This document shows positions 1-8,144 of a stretch of DNA of 64,000 nt, piece by piece. The translations under genes were made by a program, and so were the position numbers. Below the pieces are notes generated by a model. That model was not told where the DNA came from. It did not search any database and saw only the letters and a list, made by a program, of their open reading frames with translations. Positions within the stretch are counted from its first letter, which is position 1, and each line of letters opens with the position of its first letter. The stretch covers positions 62,001 through 126,000 of the forward strand of contig FOUN01000008.1 of NCBI GenBank assembly GCA_900114885.1, written 5' to 3'. This DNA is from Psychrobacillus psychrodurans. Lineage in GTDB: Bacteria > Bacillota > Bacilli > Bacillales_A > Planococcaceae.

Positions 1-119
1 ATGCCGACCAAATATTCTTCCTAGAACAAGGGAAAATCTCAGGAAGTGGCTCACACGAAGAGCTTCTTGCCAAACACGAACTATATAAAGAATTTACACA
101 TGGGCAAGGACTATCTTGA
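1..119 (+). CDS. ABC exporter, C-terminal fragment (partial)
   Basis: Only the last 38 codons and the stop are inside the window, read from base 3. The peptide ADQIFFLEQGKI followed by GSHEELL is the conserved tail of an ABC ATPase domain, just after the H-loop, where the sequence states 'message' and 'do not leave it on' in nearly all exporters. The ending resembles half-size multidrug exporters of the BmrA/MsbA type, but the membrane domain and Walker motifs lie outside the window, so substrate and exact family cannot be judged. The stop is followed directly by a long stem-loop at 121-172. Confidence 0.8.
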   Translation, partial: ADQIFFLEQGKISGSGSHEELLAKHELYKEFTHGQGLS

Positions 120-120
120 A

Positions 121-172
121 TTAGAAACTCCAATGAGCACAGTCATTAGACTTGGAACATTCGAGTTTCTAA
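121..172 (+). terminator. Stem-loop after the truncated ABC gene
   Basis: Perfect 10-bp arms TTAGAAACTC (121-130) and GAGTTTCTAA (163-172), extended inward by AATG/CATT across one mismatch. It begins two bases after the ABC stop codon. There is no T-run, so it may be a processing or protective hairpin rather than a true intrinsic terminator. Confidence 0.5.
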
Positions 173-226
173 ATATCTGAGTTAATTATGTAAAGAACTG
201 TTCTTTTCCATATTAAATACTTCATC

Positions 227-285
227 TGTGAAAGTAGCTTGTAAAAAATGTCGATTTTCAGTAGTTTTTAAAAACTACTTTCATA
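227..285. promoter_or_regulatory. Bipartite inverted element upstream of the HTH-TPR regulator
   Basis: TGTGAAAGTA (227-236) is mirrored by TACTTTCATA (276-285); a 20-bp perfect palindrome built on GTAGTTTTT/AAAAACTAC occupies 260-279 and overlaps the right arm. The right arm ends five bases before the putative -35 of the regulator. The same pair of arms, with almost the same spacing, recurs at 2259-2316 in front of the opposing DUF4288-like gene. A regulatory role as a binding site of the adjacent regulator is inference. Confidence 0.5.
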
Positions 286-289
286 ATGT

Positions 290-317
290 TTGCTTTCTAT
301 GGTTTTATAACTATAAT
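290..317 (+). promoter_or_regulatory. Putative SigA promoter of the regulator/peptide cassette
   Basis: TTGCTT (290-295) and TATAAT (312-317) are separated by 16 bp, about 68 bp before the regulator start codon. The -10 is perfect, the -35 is weak, as expected for an activator-assisted or weak promoter. Confidence 0.5.
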
Positions 318-384
318 ATGGTATATTAGTAATATAATTGGATTTGTTTTCCTTTTCTTTGGCTTAGAAGGGGGTGTAGGTTAG

Positions 385-1671
385 ATGAACCTAGGACAAT
401 TGATCAAGTTAGAGCGGCAGAGACAGAATATAAAGCAAGAGGCATTGGCTATTGGTATTTGTGTCCCCTCTTATTTGAGTAGAATCGAAAACGGATTAGT
501 CATTCCAAGTGAAGACATAAAGCATCATATTCTGATGAGATTGAATATTTCGTTAGACTCGTTGAATGGTAATCGAAATGAAAAGAAAATTGTTCAGTTT
601 AAAATACGGTTCAAGCAGATTCTAAATTCACGAGACAAAAAGCTTGCTAAAGAGCTTCTTTCCGAAATTCATCTTTATATCGAGGAACATCCATTAGATG
701 AAGAACGACTAACGTTACTTTTATTAGAAGCTCGCCTAATGGTTATGCTGCCTGAGGTATTGGATATGAAAAATAATATCCACATTTTGAAAGAATTCAA
801 AAAAGAAATGACAATTGAACAGTTATTTTACCTCTACACGATTCAAGGTATCACTGCCTATCAAGATAATCAGTTTAGCCAAGCATCTCAAATTTTTAAG
901 GAAGTCTTTCAGTTGATCAAAGGATTTCGAATGGACGACTGGGAGATGGCAGAACTATATTACATATCTGGGTTATCACTTTTATCTGAATCCCGCTACA
1001 TTCTAGCTATTGATTATGTAAAGGAAGCAATTTCATATTTCAATCAAGAGATTTTAATAGAACGATCGATTGAGTGTTTAATAATCCTAGGGATTGCACA
1101 AAAGAATACAGGACTCTTAAAGGAAGCTCTCGCTACTTTTGAAAGAGCTAGAGATATCAATTCAAAAATAGAATCCTCTGAGTTTAATGGCATGATTGAA
1201 CATAATTTAGGTTCCTGTTACTCATTACAAAAAGATTCTCATCAAGCATTGCAGCACTTTTTTTATAGTTTAGATGCAAAACATTTCCCTGATGATAAAG
1301 TTGTGACTATTTTATCTATTTTGAAGGAATATCACAAAAATGGTGATTTACAGAATGCATTAGTATGGCTACAAAAGGGGCTAGAGATATCCGAGCACCT
1401 ATCCAATAGCAAGAAGGATCTTTATACAAACCACTTCTCCGTATATGGAGCGATATTACTGGAGAAACAAGAGATTATCGCTATTTTTAAGAAAGCTTTG
1501 GATTATTTCGGTGGCAAGCAGGACTATAAAAATTGTATGATTTATTGCCACGTTTTAGCTAAGCGATTAGCTGAAACTAAACAATATAAACAAGCTTCAA
1601 TTTACTATGATTTAGGTTTTCATTTTCATTTGAAGCAATCAAAAGTATCTAGTTGGGAGGAATTGTCATGA
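385..1671 (+). CDS. RRNPP-type quorum-sensing regulator (HTH + TPR)
   Basis: A 428-residue cytoplasmic regulator. Residues about 5-58 form an Xre-type helix-turn-helix (IKLERQRQNIKQEALA, then SYLSRIENG recognition helix); the remainder is all-helical with repeated TPR-like pairs (for example EMAELYYISGLSLL and IEHNLGSCYSLQ). This architecture and length match the NprR branch of the RRNPP family, whose members bind a re-imported peptide in the TPR cup and then activate or release DNA. The start is supported by AAGGGGGTG eight bases upstream. Its stop overlaps the start of a small secreted-peptide gene (ATGA), the classic receptor-signal arrangement. It is not PlcR (about 285 aa) by length. Membership of the family is well supported; specific targets are unknown. 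Confidence 0.85.
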   Translation: MNLGQLIKLERQRQNIKQEALAIGICVPSYLSRIENGLVIPSEDIKHHILMRLNISLDSLNGNRNEKKIVQFKIRFKQILNSRDKKLAKELLSEIHLYIEEHPLDEERLTLLLLEARLMVMLPEVLDMKNNIHILKEFKKEMTIEQLFYLYTIQGITAYQDNQFSQASQIFKEVFQLIKGFRMDDWEMAELYYISGLSLLSESRYILAIDYVKEAISYFNQEILIERSIECLIILGIAQKNTGLLKEALATFERARDINSKIESSEFNGMIEHNLGSCYSLQKDSHQALQHFFYSLDAKHFPDDKVVTILSILKEYHKNGDLQNALVWLQKGLEISEHLSNSKKDLYTNHFSVYGAILLEKQEIIAIFKKALDYFGGKQDYKNCMIYCHVLAKRLAETKQYKQASIYYDLGFHFHLKQSKVSSWEELS

Positions 1672-1790
1672 AGAAAATTGTATTTGGAGTTCTACTTTGT
1701 TTCGTTCTATTCACACTACCGGTTTTGAGTTCAAATCATCTTGCAGAAGACGACAAGCCAAAAATCACTTCTGTTGGCGATTTTATCTAA
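1668..1790 (+). CDS. Putative signalling pro-peptide (Phr/PapR/NprX-like)
   Basis: A 40-codon gene overlapping the regulator stop by four bases (ATGA), with a strong GGGAGG seven bases before the ATG inside the regulator's 3' end. The product starts MKKIVFGVLL, continues through an uninterrupted hydrophobic stretch to LPVLSS (a typical Sec signal peptide), then has a short polar tail NHLAEDDKPKITSVGDFI. In RRNPP systems the cognate signal is a 5-10 residue piece of such a C-terminal tail, cut by extracellular proteases and re-imported by Opp. The likely active peptide here lies within KPKITSVGDFI; its exact ends cannot be read from sequence. The gene is followed by a good terminator. Confidence 0.8.
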   Translation: MKKIVFGVLLCFVLFTLPVLSSNHLAEDDKPKITSVGDFI

Positions 1791-1825
1791 CCAAAACGTA
1801 TCGAAAAACAGATTTAGGAAACATA

Positions 1826-1862
1826 AAAACGAGTCCTCTTCAGTACATGGACTCGTTTTTAA
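1826..1862. terminator. Bidirectional intrinsic terminator
   Basis: Arms AAAACGAGTCC (1826-1836) and GGACTCGTTTT (1849-1859) with a 12-base loop; T-rich on the plus side and A-rich on the left, so it can end both the regulator/peptide transcript and the converging DUF4288-like gene. Confidence 0.85.
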
Positions 1863-1891
1863 TTATTAAATTGAACTGTCTCCATGATCTC

Positions 1892-2197
1892 TTATTCAAC
1901 CGTCACTTCTTCATCCAGTATAATATGTTGACTATATACCTCTACAAACTCCAAGGATTCTTCAATATTATCCACTAGTTCAAATACATCAAGAATCATT
2001 GCGAGCTTTATCGTCGTGTCTTCACCAAAGATGTTTTTATAGGTGACATCTTTATAGTGAGCCTTGACTAGTCGATCAACATCCTCTAATTTTACAGCCC
2101 GAATAATATTAATAGTCTCTTCATATATTTTGTTTGACATAGTATCAGTTGAAGAAATATGTTCGAACAATAGTTTAACAGAAAAAATTTTATACAT
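1892..2197 (-). CDS. Small DUF4288-like protein
   Basis: A 101-residue soluble protein starting MYKIFSVKLLFEH. The opening (MY-IFSVKLLFE) and the later ILDVFELVDNIEES...VEVYS match what I know of the DUF4288 family, whose function is not established. The start is placed at the ATG at 2197 because GAGGTG lies six bases upstream; a GTG three codons earlier overlaps that ribosome site and is less likely. It converges on the quorum-sensing cassette and carries, 62-119 bp upstream, the same bipartite element found before the regulator, so it may be co-regulated (inference). Confidence 0.6.
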   Translation of the reverse strand: MYKIFSVKLLFEHISSTDTMSNKIYEETINIIRAVKLEDVDRLVKAHYKDVTYKNIFGEDTTIKLAMILDVFELVDNIEESLEFVEVYSQHIILDEEVTVE

Positions 2198-2258
2198 TGT
2201 GCTCACCTCTTACTTATAACTGTATTATGTGAGCACATGGAATGCTATATATTTCATG

Positions 2259-2316
2259 TGTGAAAGTATAACCTGAATAACGTACTTAAAACACGTTTTT
2301 TGTTCTTACTTTCATA
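2259..2316. promoter_or_regulatory. Second bipartite inverted element, upstream of the DUF4288-like gene
   Basis: TGTGAAAGTA (2259-2268) and TACTTTCATA (2307-2316), spanning 58 bp versus 59 bp for the copy at 227-285, while the sequence between the arms differs. On the minus strand a TATACT (-10-like, 2265-2270 read in reverse) overlaps the left arm, placing the element across the promoter of the minus-strand gene. Confidence 0.5.
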
Positions 2317-2350
2317 GATGCAAATAATCTCAAACTTTATTTATGTTAGT

Positions 2351-4168
2351 TCAAATATTAAACTGACTTTCATATAGTTCATAATAGAATCCTCGTTTAT
2401 TTAGAAGTTCTTTATGCGTTCCAGCTTCAATTAGTTCACCGTGATGAATGACTAGAATTTTGTCCGCATTTTCTATTGTTTTTAAGCGATGGGCTATGAC
2501 AAAACTAGTACGGCCTTCCGAAAGTCTATTTAGTCCTTGCTGTATATCTATCTCCGTTTTCGTATCAATGCTTGAAGTTGCTTCATCTAAGATTAATATA
2601 TCTGAATCAGCTAAAATAGCACGAGCAATCGCTAATAATTGTCGCTGTCCCTGGCTTAAATTAGACCCATTTCCAGTAACCTGCGTGTCATACTTATCAG
2701 GTAAATGCTTGATAAACCTATGAGCAGATGCAAGTTTAGCAGCTTCTACTACCTCTTCATCGTTTGCCTCGAGTCTGCCGTAGCGAATATTTTCTAAAAT
2801 AGAACCTGAAAATAGAAAGGTATCTTGTAAAACAATACCAATTTTTTCACGAAGCTTACTTATTTGATACTCCCGAATTGATATCCCATCAATTTCAATC
2901 TCCCCAGAGTCAATCTCATAAAACCGCATGAGCAAATTAATGATTGTTGTTTTCCCGGATCCTGTTGGACCTACTAAGGCAATCTTTTCTCCTACTTTTG
3001 TCTCGAAGCTAATATTCTTTAAGATAGGTTTTCCAGTCTCATATGAAAAGTGAACATTAGAAAATTTAACGTCCCCTTTTAAAGTATCTATTGTAATTAT
3101 GCTCTCCTGATCTTGAAGGTCGGGAGTCTCATCCATTATTTCAAATACTCGCTCTGCTCCTGCTATAGCAGACTGAAAGGTATTCAATAAAGTTGAAAGC
3201 TGATTAATTGGTCTAAAGAATTGTCTTGAATAATTTACAAAAGCTGCAATTATACCGACTGTTGCCAATTCTTGTACAGTCATCACAGCTCCAATTCCAA
3301 TAATTAATGCAAGACCTAAATTGTTGATAAAGTTGTTGATAGGCCCTAGAAATCCGGATACAGTATCAGCTGCGGTTGCCGAGTGCCGTAGTCTTTCATT
3401 GACAAGCGAGAATTTGTTGAAATTCTTTTCTTCTTGCCCAAAAAGTGTAATTACTTCATTTCCTGAAATGGCTTCTTCTATAAAACCATTTAGCTCACCT
3501 AAATCACGTTGTCTTTTGATGAAGTTGCTACTACTATACGTAATAATTTTTTTCGTCGTGAAAATAACTAATGGTACTACTAACAGTGACACTATTGCTA
3601 ACACCCAGTTAAGCAGAAACATCGCTATCGTTACACCTGTCACCATCATTACAGTAGAAATAATTTGAATTACACTTTGACTTAATGCGTTATTCAAGCT
3701 TTCAATATCGTTCGTAACTCGACTCATAAGATCTCCATGAGTACGTTTATCGAAAAACCGCAAAGACAGAGTTTGAAACTTTTCATATAAATCTTGTCGT
3801 AATGACCTAATCGTTTTCAAGGATACTCGAACCATTAAAAAATTCTGTAGCCAAGTAAACGCAGCAGCAGCTGTATACACAATTGCTAGTATTACTAAGA
3901 AGCGTATTGTTCCTTCCATATCCTTAGGAATTATATACTCATCAATGGTTACACCAATCATATAAGGAACTAACAAGTTTAATAGAGTAGATATTATTAC
4001 TAATATAATCGAAAATACAATAGCAATTTTTTGTTTCTCCATATATCGCCAGATTCGTTTTATCGTACCTTTTTTATCTTTTGCTTTCTCTACTGGTCCA
4101 CCAAATCCTCTTGGGCCTCTTGCACGCCCTATTGCACTAGAAGAAGGTTTAGCTGAAGCCTTACTCAT
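2351..4168 (-). CDS. Heterodimeric ABC multidrug exporter, subunit 2
   Basis: Half-size exporter of about 605 residues: a basic, glycine-rich N-terminal tail, six membrane segments, then an ATPase domain with Walker A GPTGSGKTT, Walker B ILILDEATSSID and H-loop IAHRLKT. The signature is LSQGQ rather than LSGGQ. With the partner upstream this gives one consensus site (this Walker A/B/H with the partner's LSGGQ) and one degenerate site, as in TM287/288-type heterodimers. The ATG at 4168 follows AAAGGGGG and overlaps the partner's stop by eight bases; an ATG at 4222 lies deep inside the partner and lacks a ribosome site. It is closest to the YfiC/YknV class; the drug or lipid exported is unknown. 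Confidence 0.88.
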   Translation of the reverse strand: MSKASAKPSSSAIGRARGPRGFGGPVEKAKDKKGTIKRIWRYMEKQKIAIVFSIILVIISTLLNLLVPYMIGVTIDEYIIPKDMEGTIRFLVILAIVYTAAAAFTWLQNFLMVRVSLKTIRSLRQDLYEKFQTLSLRFFDKRTHGDLMSRVTNDIESLNNALSQSVIQIISTVMMVTGVTIAMFLLNWVLAIVSLLVVPLVIFTTKKIITYSSSNFIKRQRDLGELNGFIEEAISGNEVITLFGQEEKNFNKFSLVNERLRHSATAADTVSGFLGPINNFINNLGLALIIGIGAVMTVQELATVGIIAAFVNYSRQFFRPINQLSTLLNTFQSAIAGAERVFEIMDETPDLQDQESIITIDTLKGDVKFSNVHFSYETGKPILKNISFETKVGEKIALVGPTGSGKTTIINLLMRFYEIDSGEIEIDGISIREYQISKLREKIGIVLQDTFLFSGSILENIRYGRLEANDEEVVEAAKLASAHRFIKHLPDKYDTQVTGNGSNLSQGQRQLLAIARAILADSDILILDEATSSIDTKTEIDIQQGLNRLSEGRTSFVIAHRLKTIENADKILVIHHGELIEAGTHKELLNKRGFYYELYESQFNI

Positions 4169-5903
4169 AGGAAAGGACCCCCTTTCCACTTTGTGTTGCA
4201 TAAATACTTTGGTAAACCTCACTCGCTACAAGCAGCTCTTCATGGGTACCACTTGCTACGATCATTCCATCCTCCATTACAAGAATTCGATCGGCATTTA
4301 TAATAGAAGAGACTTTGGATGATACGATGAATACAGTTGTATCCGATAAATACTGTCCAAGAGCTTGCTGTACCTGAACTTCAGATATTGCATCTATAGC
4401 TGAAGTTGAATCATCTAAAACTAATATTTTGGGTTGACGTATGAATGCACGACTCATGGATAATCGTTGTTTTTGTCCTCCTGACAAATTGGTTGCTCCT
4501 TGCATAAGCTCATGTGCAAATTGGTCTTCTAATTTTTCTATAAACTCACTTGCCGCTGCTGAGTTTGTCGCTTTTTCCATATCTTCTAAGGTAGCTTCTT
4601 CTTTTCCAAAGCGTATATTCTCTGCTATTGACCCTGCAAATAGCTTTGCATTCTGCGGTACAAACCCAATTGACTCTCGTAAATTCTCAATAGTATACTC
4701 TTTTATATTTATCCCGTTGATTAATACCTCTCCTAAATCTGGGTCATACAATCGAGGAAGAAGTTTAATGAGCGTTGACTTCCCGCTCCCTGTTTGTCCT
4801 ATAATTCCAATAGTTTCGCCACTATTCACATGAAAGGAAATATCCTTTAATACATATTCTCCGTTTTTACTATAGCTAAAATAGACCGATTTAAACTCTA
4901 CTTCGCCTTTGATATTATTATCCGATACAGGAGTTGTAGGATCAGTTATATCAATTTTTGTTTCCAAAACTTGTTGAATTCGAACAGCAGATGTGAACGA
5001 CCTCGTAATTTGCATTAATACATGACTACTAGATACCAGCCCGTTCATAATAATCGTTAAATAGTTGGTGAACGCTAAAATAACTCCGACCTCTAACGTT
5101 CCCTCATTTACTTTTATAGCACCCATCCACATCCCAATTACTACACCAATATTGACGATAAATAGCATAACGGGCATTAGTGTAAGAATCACCTGTTCTG
5201 CAGACATATTGCGTTTCGTTAACTCTTCATTTACACGTTTAAATGCTTTTATCTCATAATCTTGTCGATTGAATGCCTTAATTACACGTATACCCGCAAA
5301 CGTTTCTTGAAGCTTAGTATTCACTTTGTCTATAGCTTTTTGTACTCTTGCAAATAATTTCCCTGTTTTATAAGAGAAAAAGTAGATTAACACAATTAGT
5401 ATGGGAATAACAACCAGTAGTACAGGGAATAGCTCTCTAGCGGTAAACCAAACAATCGCAACTGCTCCTATAAATAATAGCGGTCCTCTGACAAAAACAC
5501 GAAGTGTCATCATAAGTGCTTGTTGGACAGCAGTTATGTCATTCGTCACAATCGTTATTAATTTACCCACACCAATATTGTCCATATTTTTACTTGAAAA
5601 CTTCTCAGTCATTTTGAAAACATCTCTTCGAATATCAGCCGCAAAATTTACTGCTGCTCTAGTACTATATATAGTACAACCTACTCCACCTATCAGCCCA
5701 ATTACTGCAGCTACAAGCATTAAAATACCAAGTTTTACTACATAAGCTGTGTCATCATTAGCAATACCATCATCAATAATATGTTGCATGATTGTCGGGG
5801 ATAATAAATCCATGGCCACTTCAATACACATAAAAATTGGTGCTAAAATAGCAAAAAGCATATATGGTTTAACATAAGGAAGTAATTCCCTAAAGGATTT
5901 CAT
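4161..5903 (-). CDS. Heterodimeric ABC multidrug exporter, subunit 1
   Basis: A 580-residue half-exporter: six membrane segments (residues about 15-300) and an ATPase domain with Walker A GQTGSGKST near residue 369 and signature LSGGQ near 475. The Walker B ends LVLDDSTSAID, so the catalytic glutamate is aspartate, and the H-loop histidine is replaced (IVSSKVSS). These are the marks of the degenerate-site partner in heterodimeric exporters (YfiB/YknU class). The gene lies 13 bases after padR and overlaps subunit 2, so the three are one operon. Confidence 0.88.
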   Translation of the reverse strand: MKSFRELLPYVKPYMLFAILAPIFMCIEVAMDLLSPTIMQHIIDDGIANDDTAYVVKLGILMLVAAVIGLIGGVGCTIYSTRAAVNFAADIRRDVFKMTEKFSSKNMDNIGVGKLITIVTNDITAVQQALMMTLRVFVRGPLLFIGAVAIVWFTARELFPVLLVVIPILIVLIYFFSYKTGKLFARVQKAIDKVNTKLQETFAGIRVIKAFNRQDYEIKAFKRVNEELTKRNMSAEQVILTLMPVMLFIVNIGVVIGMWMGAIKVNEGTLEVGVILAFTNYLTIIMNGLVSSSHVLMQITRSFTSAVRIQQVLETKIDITDPTTPVSDNNIKGEVEFKSVYFSYSKNGEYVLKDISFHVNSGETIGIIGQTGSGKSTLIKLLPRLYDPDLGEVLINGINIKEYTIENLRESIGFVPQNAKLFAGSIAENIRFGKEEATLEDMEKATNSAAASEFIEKLEDQFAHELMQGATNLSGGQKQRLSMSRAFIRQPKILVLDDSTSAIDAISEVQVQQALGQYLSDTTVFIVSSKVSSIINADRILVMEDGMIVASGTHEELLVASEVYQSIYATQSGKGVLSYE

Positions 5904-5916
5904 ATTATCTCACTCC

Positions 5917-6378
5917 CTAATAGTTCTCTGTCTGTAATCTCTCTGTTATTTCTTTCATAAATGCAATAAGTTTTGGCGAATTCTCGGGAGTGTTTCGGCT
6001 TTTCTTTATCGCTTTTCTAAGCTCCGCCTCCCACAAATCGATAATCTCCTTTAAACGAATAGCTTCATCAGAGTTTTGCCAGCTCCATCGATCCTCCCAG
6101 TTGCTCCAAAATGCACCTTCTTTACTTTTTGCAAACTCCTGCAATCGAATTTTTCCCTTTTCTTGAATGCAATAAGTCTTTTTATCGGAGGAAGGTTCGA
6201 GTTCTATCATTTCCTTTTCCAACAATTCTTGAAGTGCCGGGTATACTGTTCCCGCACTGGCAGAATAATGTCCTCCCGACCTAATTTCTAATTCCTTCAT
6301 TATTTGATATCCATGCATCGGTGCTTCCTCCAATAGATGCAAGATGGCCATTTGAATAAATCCTCTACGTTTTTTCAT
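5917..6378 (-). CDS. PadR-family transcriptional repressor
   Basis: A 153-residue PadR regulator. The winged helix is recognisable (RRGFIQMAILHLLEEAPMHG, YQIMKEL, then SAGTVYPALQELLEKEMI), followed by a helical C-terminal dimerisation arm rich in W and charged residues. PadR proteins repress efflux genes and are released by the drugs exported. The start at 6378 has AAGGAG nine bases upstream; a TTG three codons earlier is not needed. It is the first gene of the exporter operon and a large palindrome sits right before it, so autoregulation is likely. Confidence 0.88.
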   Translation of the reverse strand: MKKRRGFIQMAILHLLEEAPMHGYQIMKELEIRSGGHYSASAGTVYPALQELLEKEMIELEPSSDKKTYCIQEKGKIRLQEFAKSKEGAFWSNWEDRWSWQNSDEAIRLKEIIDLWEAELRKAIKKSRNTPENSPKLIAFMKEITERLQTENY

Positions 6379-6393
6379 GTAAAACAACTCCTT

Positions 6394-6429
6394 ATATATC
6401 GATAATATTAATCGATATATCGATTAATA
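6394..6429. promoter_or_regulatory. PadR-type operator, nested palindromes
   Basis: Bases 6406-6429 are a perfect 24-bp palindrome centred on TCGATATATCGA. An additional half-site ATATATCGAT (6394-6403) pairs with ATCGATATAT (6411-6420), so two overlapping dyads are present 16-51 bp before the padR start codon. Binding by this PadR protein is inference. Confidence 0.7.
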
Positions 6430-6441
6430 ACAATAGTAAAA

Positions 6442-6469
6442 GAGTTACCCAATATAATTTAGGTAACTC
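6442..6469 (-). terminator. Terminator of the Rieske oxidoreductase gene
   Basis: Arms GAGTTACC (6442-6449) and GGTAACTC (6462-6469), followed on the minus strand by a short T-run. Located between the 3' end of the Rieske gene and the padR operator. Confidence 0.55.
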
Positions 6470-6512
6470 CCCTGTGATCAGACTATTATGGAATCATATC
6501 TTCCAATTACTA

Positions 6513-8045
6513 TTAATCGACGTATTCAACTTTTTCTAATGGTTCAAATGCAGGTCCTTCTAGTACGTCCCCTTTATAACTAAATCTTGAACCATGACAT
6601 GGGCAATCCCATGAACTTTCCGCATTATTAAAGGAAACATTACAGCCCATATGTGTACAAGCAGGTTTAACAAGGTATACTTTTCCCTGATCGTCTTTAT
6701 AAGCCCCTACCTTTTTACCATCCATCATTATTATATCTCCACTACCGGATTGTATATCCTCTAGCTTTAAATCTACCAACTCTGTTTTCCCTTTAACTAG
6801 TTCCTTTACAACACTTGCATTCGTCTTTGCAAAGCTTGTTATATCTTCTTTTTTCAGTTTAGAACGGGCTGGATTATAAAGTTCTATATATCGGTTATCC
6901 CTTTCCAGCACAAGATCACTCATGATGCTTGCGGCAACTATACTGTTGGTCATCCCCCATTTTGCATATCCTGTTGCAACTAATACATCTGACTTTCCTG
7001 CAGTCATCTCACCAACATATGGCAGTTGATCTAAAGTGACTAAATCCTGAGCAGACCAGCGATAATCATAATTTTTCACTTTAAACTGTTCTCGTCCAAA
7101 AGCTGCGAGGTTTTCATAATTTTCATTAGTATCGCCTTCGAATCGACCTGTTACATGACCTTCTCCACCAATCATCAAATACCTTTTTCCATCATTACCT
7201 AGTGCAGTTCGTACTGATCTAGTGGGCTTCTCCACATTTATATACATTCCCTTTGGATAATTGGACGGTGCGATAGAAGCCAAAGCATAGGAACGTTCTG
7301 AATGCATTCGTGCAAAGTATAATCCATCTCCATCATTAAAAGGGAAATGACTACATACTAATACTTTGTTTGCACGTATAAGTTGGCCTTCCATCAATTC
7401 TACTGTATTCGATTTTATAGTTTTAGCGCGAGACTCCTCAAAAAATTGCACACCATTCTCTATTGCTTTATCCATTAAAGCCTTTGCATATTTTATTGGA
7501 TGGAATTGACCTTGGTCTTCTAACTTAAGCGCTTGCTTCACCGTATAAGGTAGTCCCGTATCCTTCGTCAAGGTTGCACCTTCTATGCCAAGAGTGTTGT
7601 ATGCCTCCATTTCCTTTTCCACTTTTTCTATACCAACCTCGGTATCTGCATAAATATAGGCAGACATTGTTTCATAGTCGCAGTGTATGCCTAGTTGTTC
7701 GATTGTCTGTTTGATAAATTCTTTAGCTTCTGTATTTGCATCATAGTATAACCGTGCCTTCTCTTCTCCAAAGGTAGTAATTAGTTGCTGATAGATAGGG
7801 CCATGCTGCGCAGTCACCTTGGCAGTTGTGAATCCTGTAGTTCCTACCAATATTCGACTCCCCTCTACTACTATCACCTTTCGACCGCTACTACTCAGCA
7901 AATAAGCTGCGGTAATTCCAGTTAGTCCAGCACCGACAATAACAATATCCGTTTCGATATTATCATTTATTTTAGGGAATAGTGGAAAGTCATTAGTTGC
8001 TCTCCAGTAGGATTTAGATTCCTTAGGTAAAATTTGATCTGACAA
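6513..8045 (-). CDS. FAD oxidoreductase with C-terminal Rieske domain (YhfW-like)
   Basis: A 510-residue two-domain protein. Residues about 34-62 carry the dinucleotide-binding fold (DIVIVGAGLTGITAA) of the DAO/glycine-oxidase superfamily; the last 90 residues hold a Rieske [2Fe-2S] site with the ligand pairs CTH and CPCH. It matches the length and layout of B. subtilis YhfW; the substrate is not known. Electron transfer from a flavin-oxidised substrate to the Rieske cluster is the likely chemistry. The start codon is TTG at 8045, with a full AAAGGAGG eight bases upstream. Divergent from the DUF2500 gene. Confidence 0.88.
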   Translation of the reverse strand: MSDQILPKESKSYWRATNDFPLFPKINDNIETDIVIVGAGLTGITAAYLLSSSGRKVIVVEGSRILVGTTGFTTAKVTAQHGPIYQQLITTFGEEKARLYYDANTEAKEFIKQTIEQLGIHCDYETMSAYIYADTEVGIEKVEKEMEAYNTLGIEGATLTKDTGLPYTVKQALKLEDQGQFHPIKYAKALMDKAIENGVQFFEESRAKTIKSNTVELMEGQLIRANKVLVCSHFPFNDGDGLYFARMHSERSYALASIAPSNYPKGMYINVEKPTRSVRTALGNDGKRYLMIGGEGHVTGRFEGDTNENYENLAAFGREQFKVKNYDYRWSAQDLVTLDQLPYVGEMTAGKSDVLVATGYAKWGMTNSIVAASIMSDLVLERDNRYIELYNPARSKLKKEDITSFAKTNASVVKELVKGKTELVDLKLEDIQSGSGDIIMMDGKKVGAYKDDQGKVYLVKPACTHMGCNVSFNNAESSWDCPCHGSRFSYKGDVLEGPAFEPLEKVEYVD

Positions 8046-8144
8046 TTGTATTTCCTCCTTTTTCTACAGTGTCTATCTATTGTTGAAACTTTATTCAATA
8101 TTTTGCGTATAACAGAAAAACAGTTTTTAGTAAGGGGTATGTAC

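Noticed and set aside
1697-1978. 93-codon open frame overlapping the peptide gene
   Set aside because: Different frame from the peptide gene, runs through the terminator and into the antisense of the DUF4288-like gene, no ribosome site.
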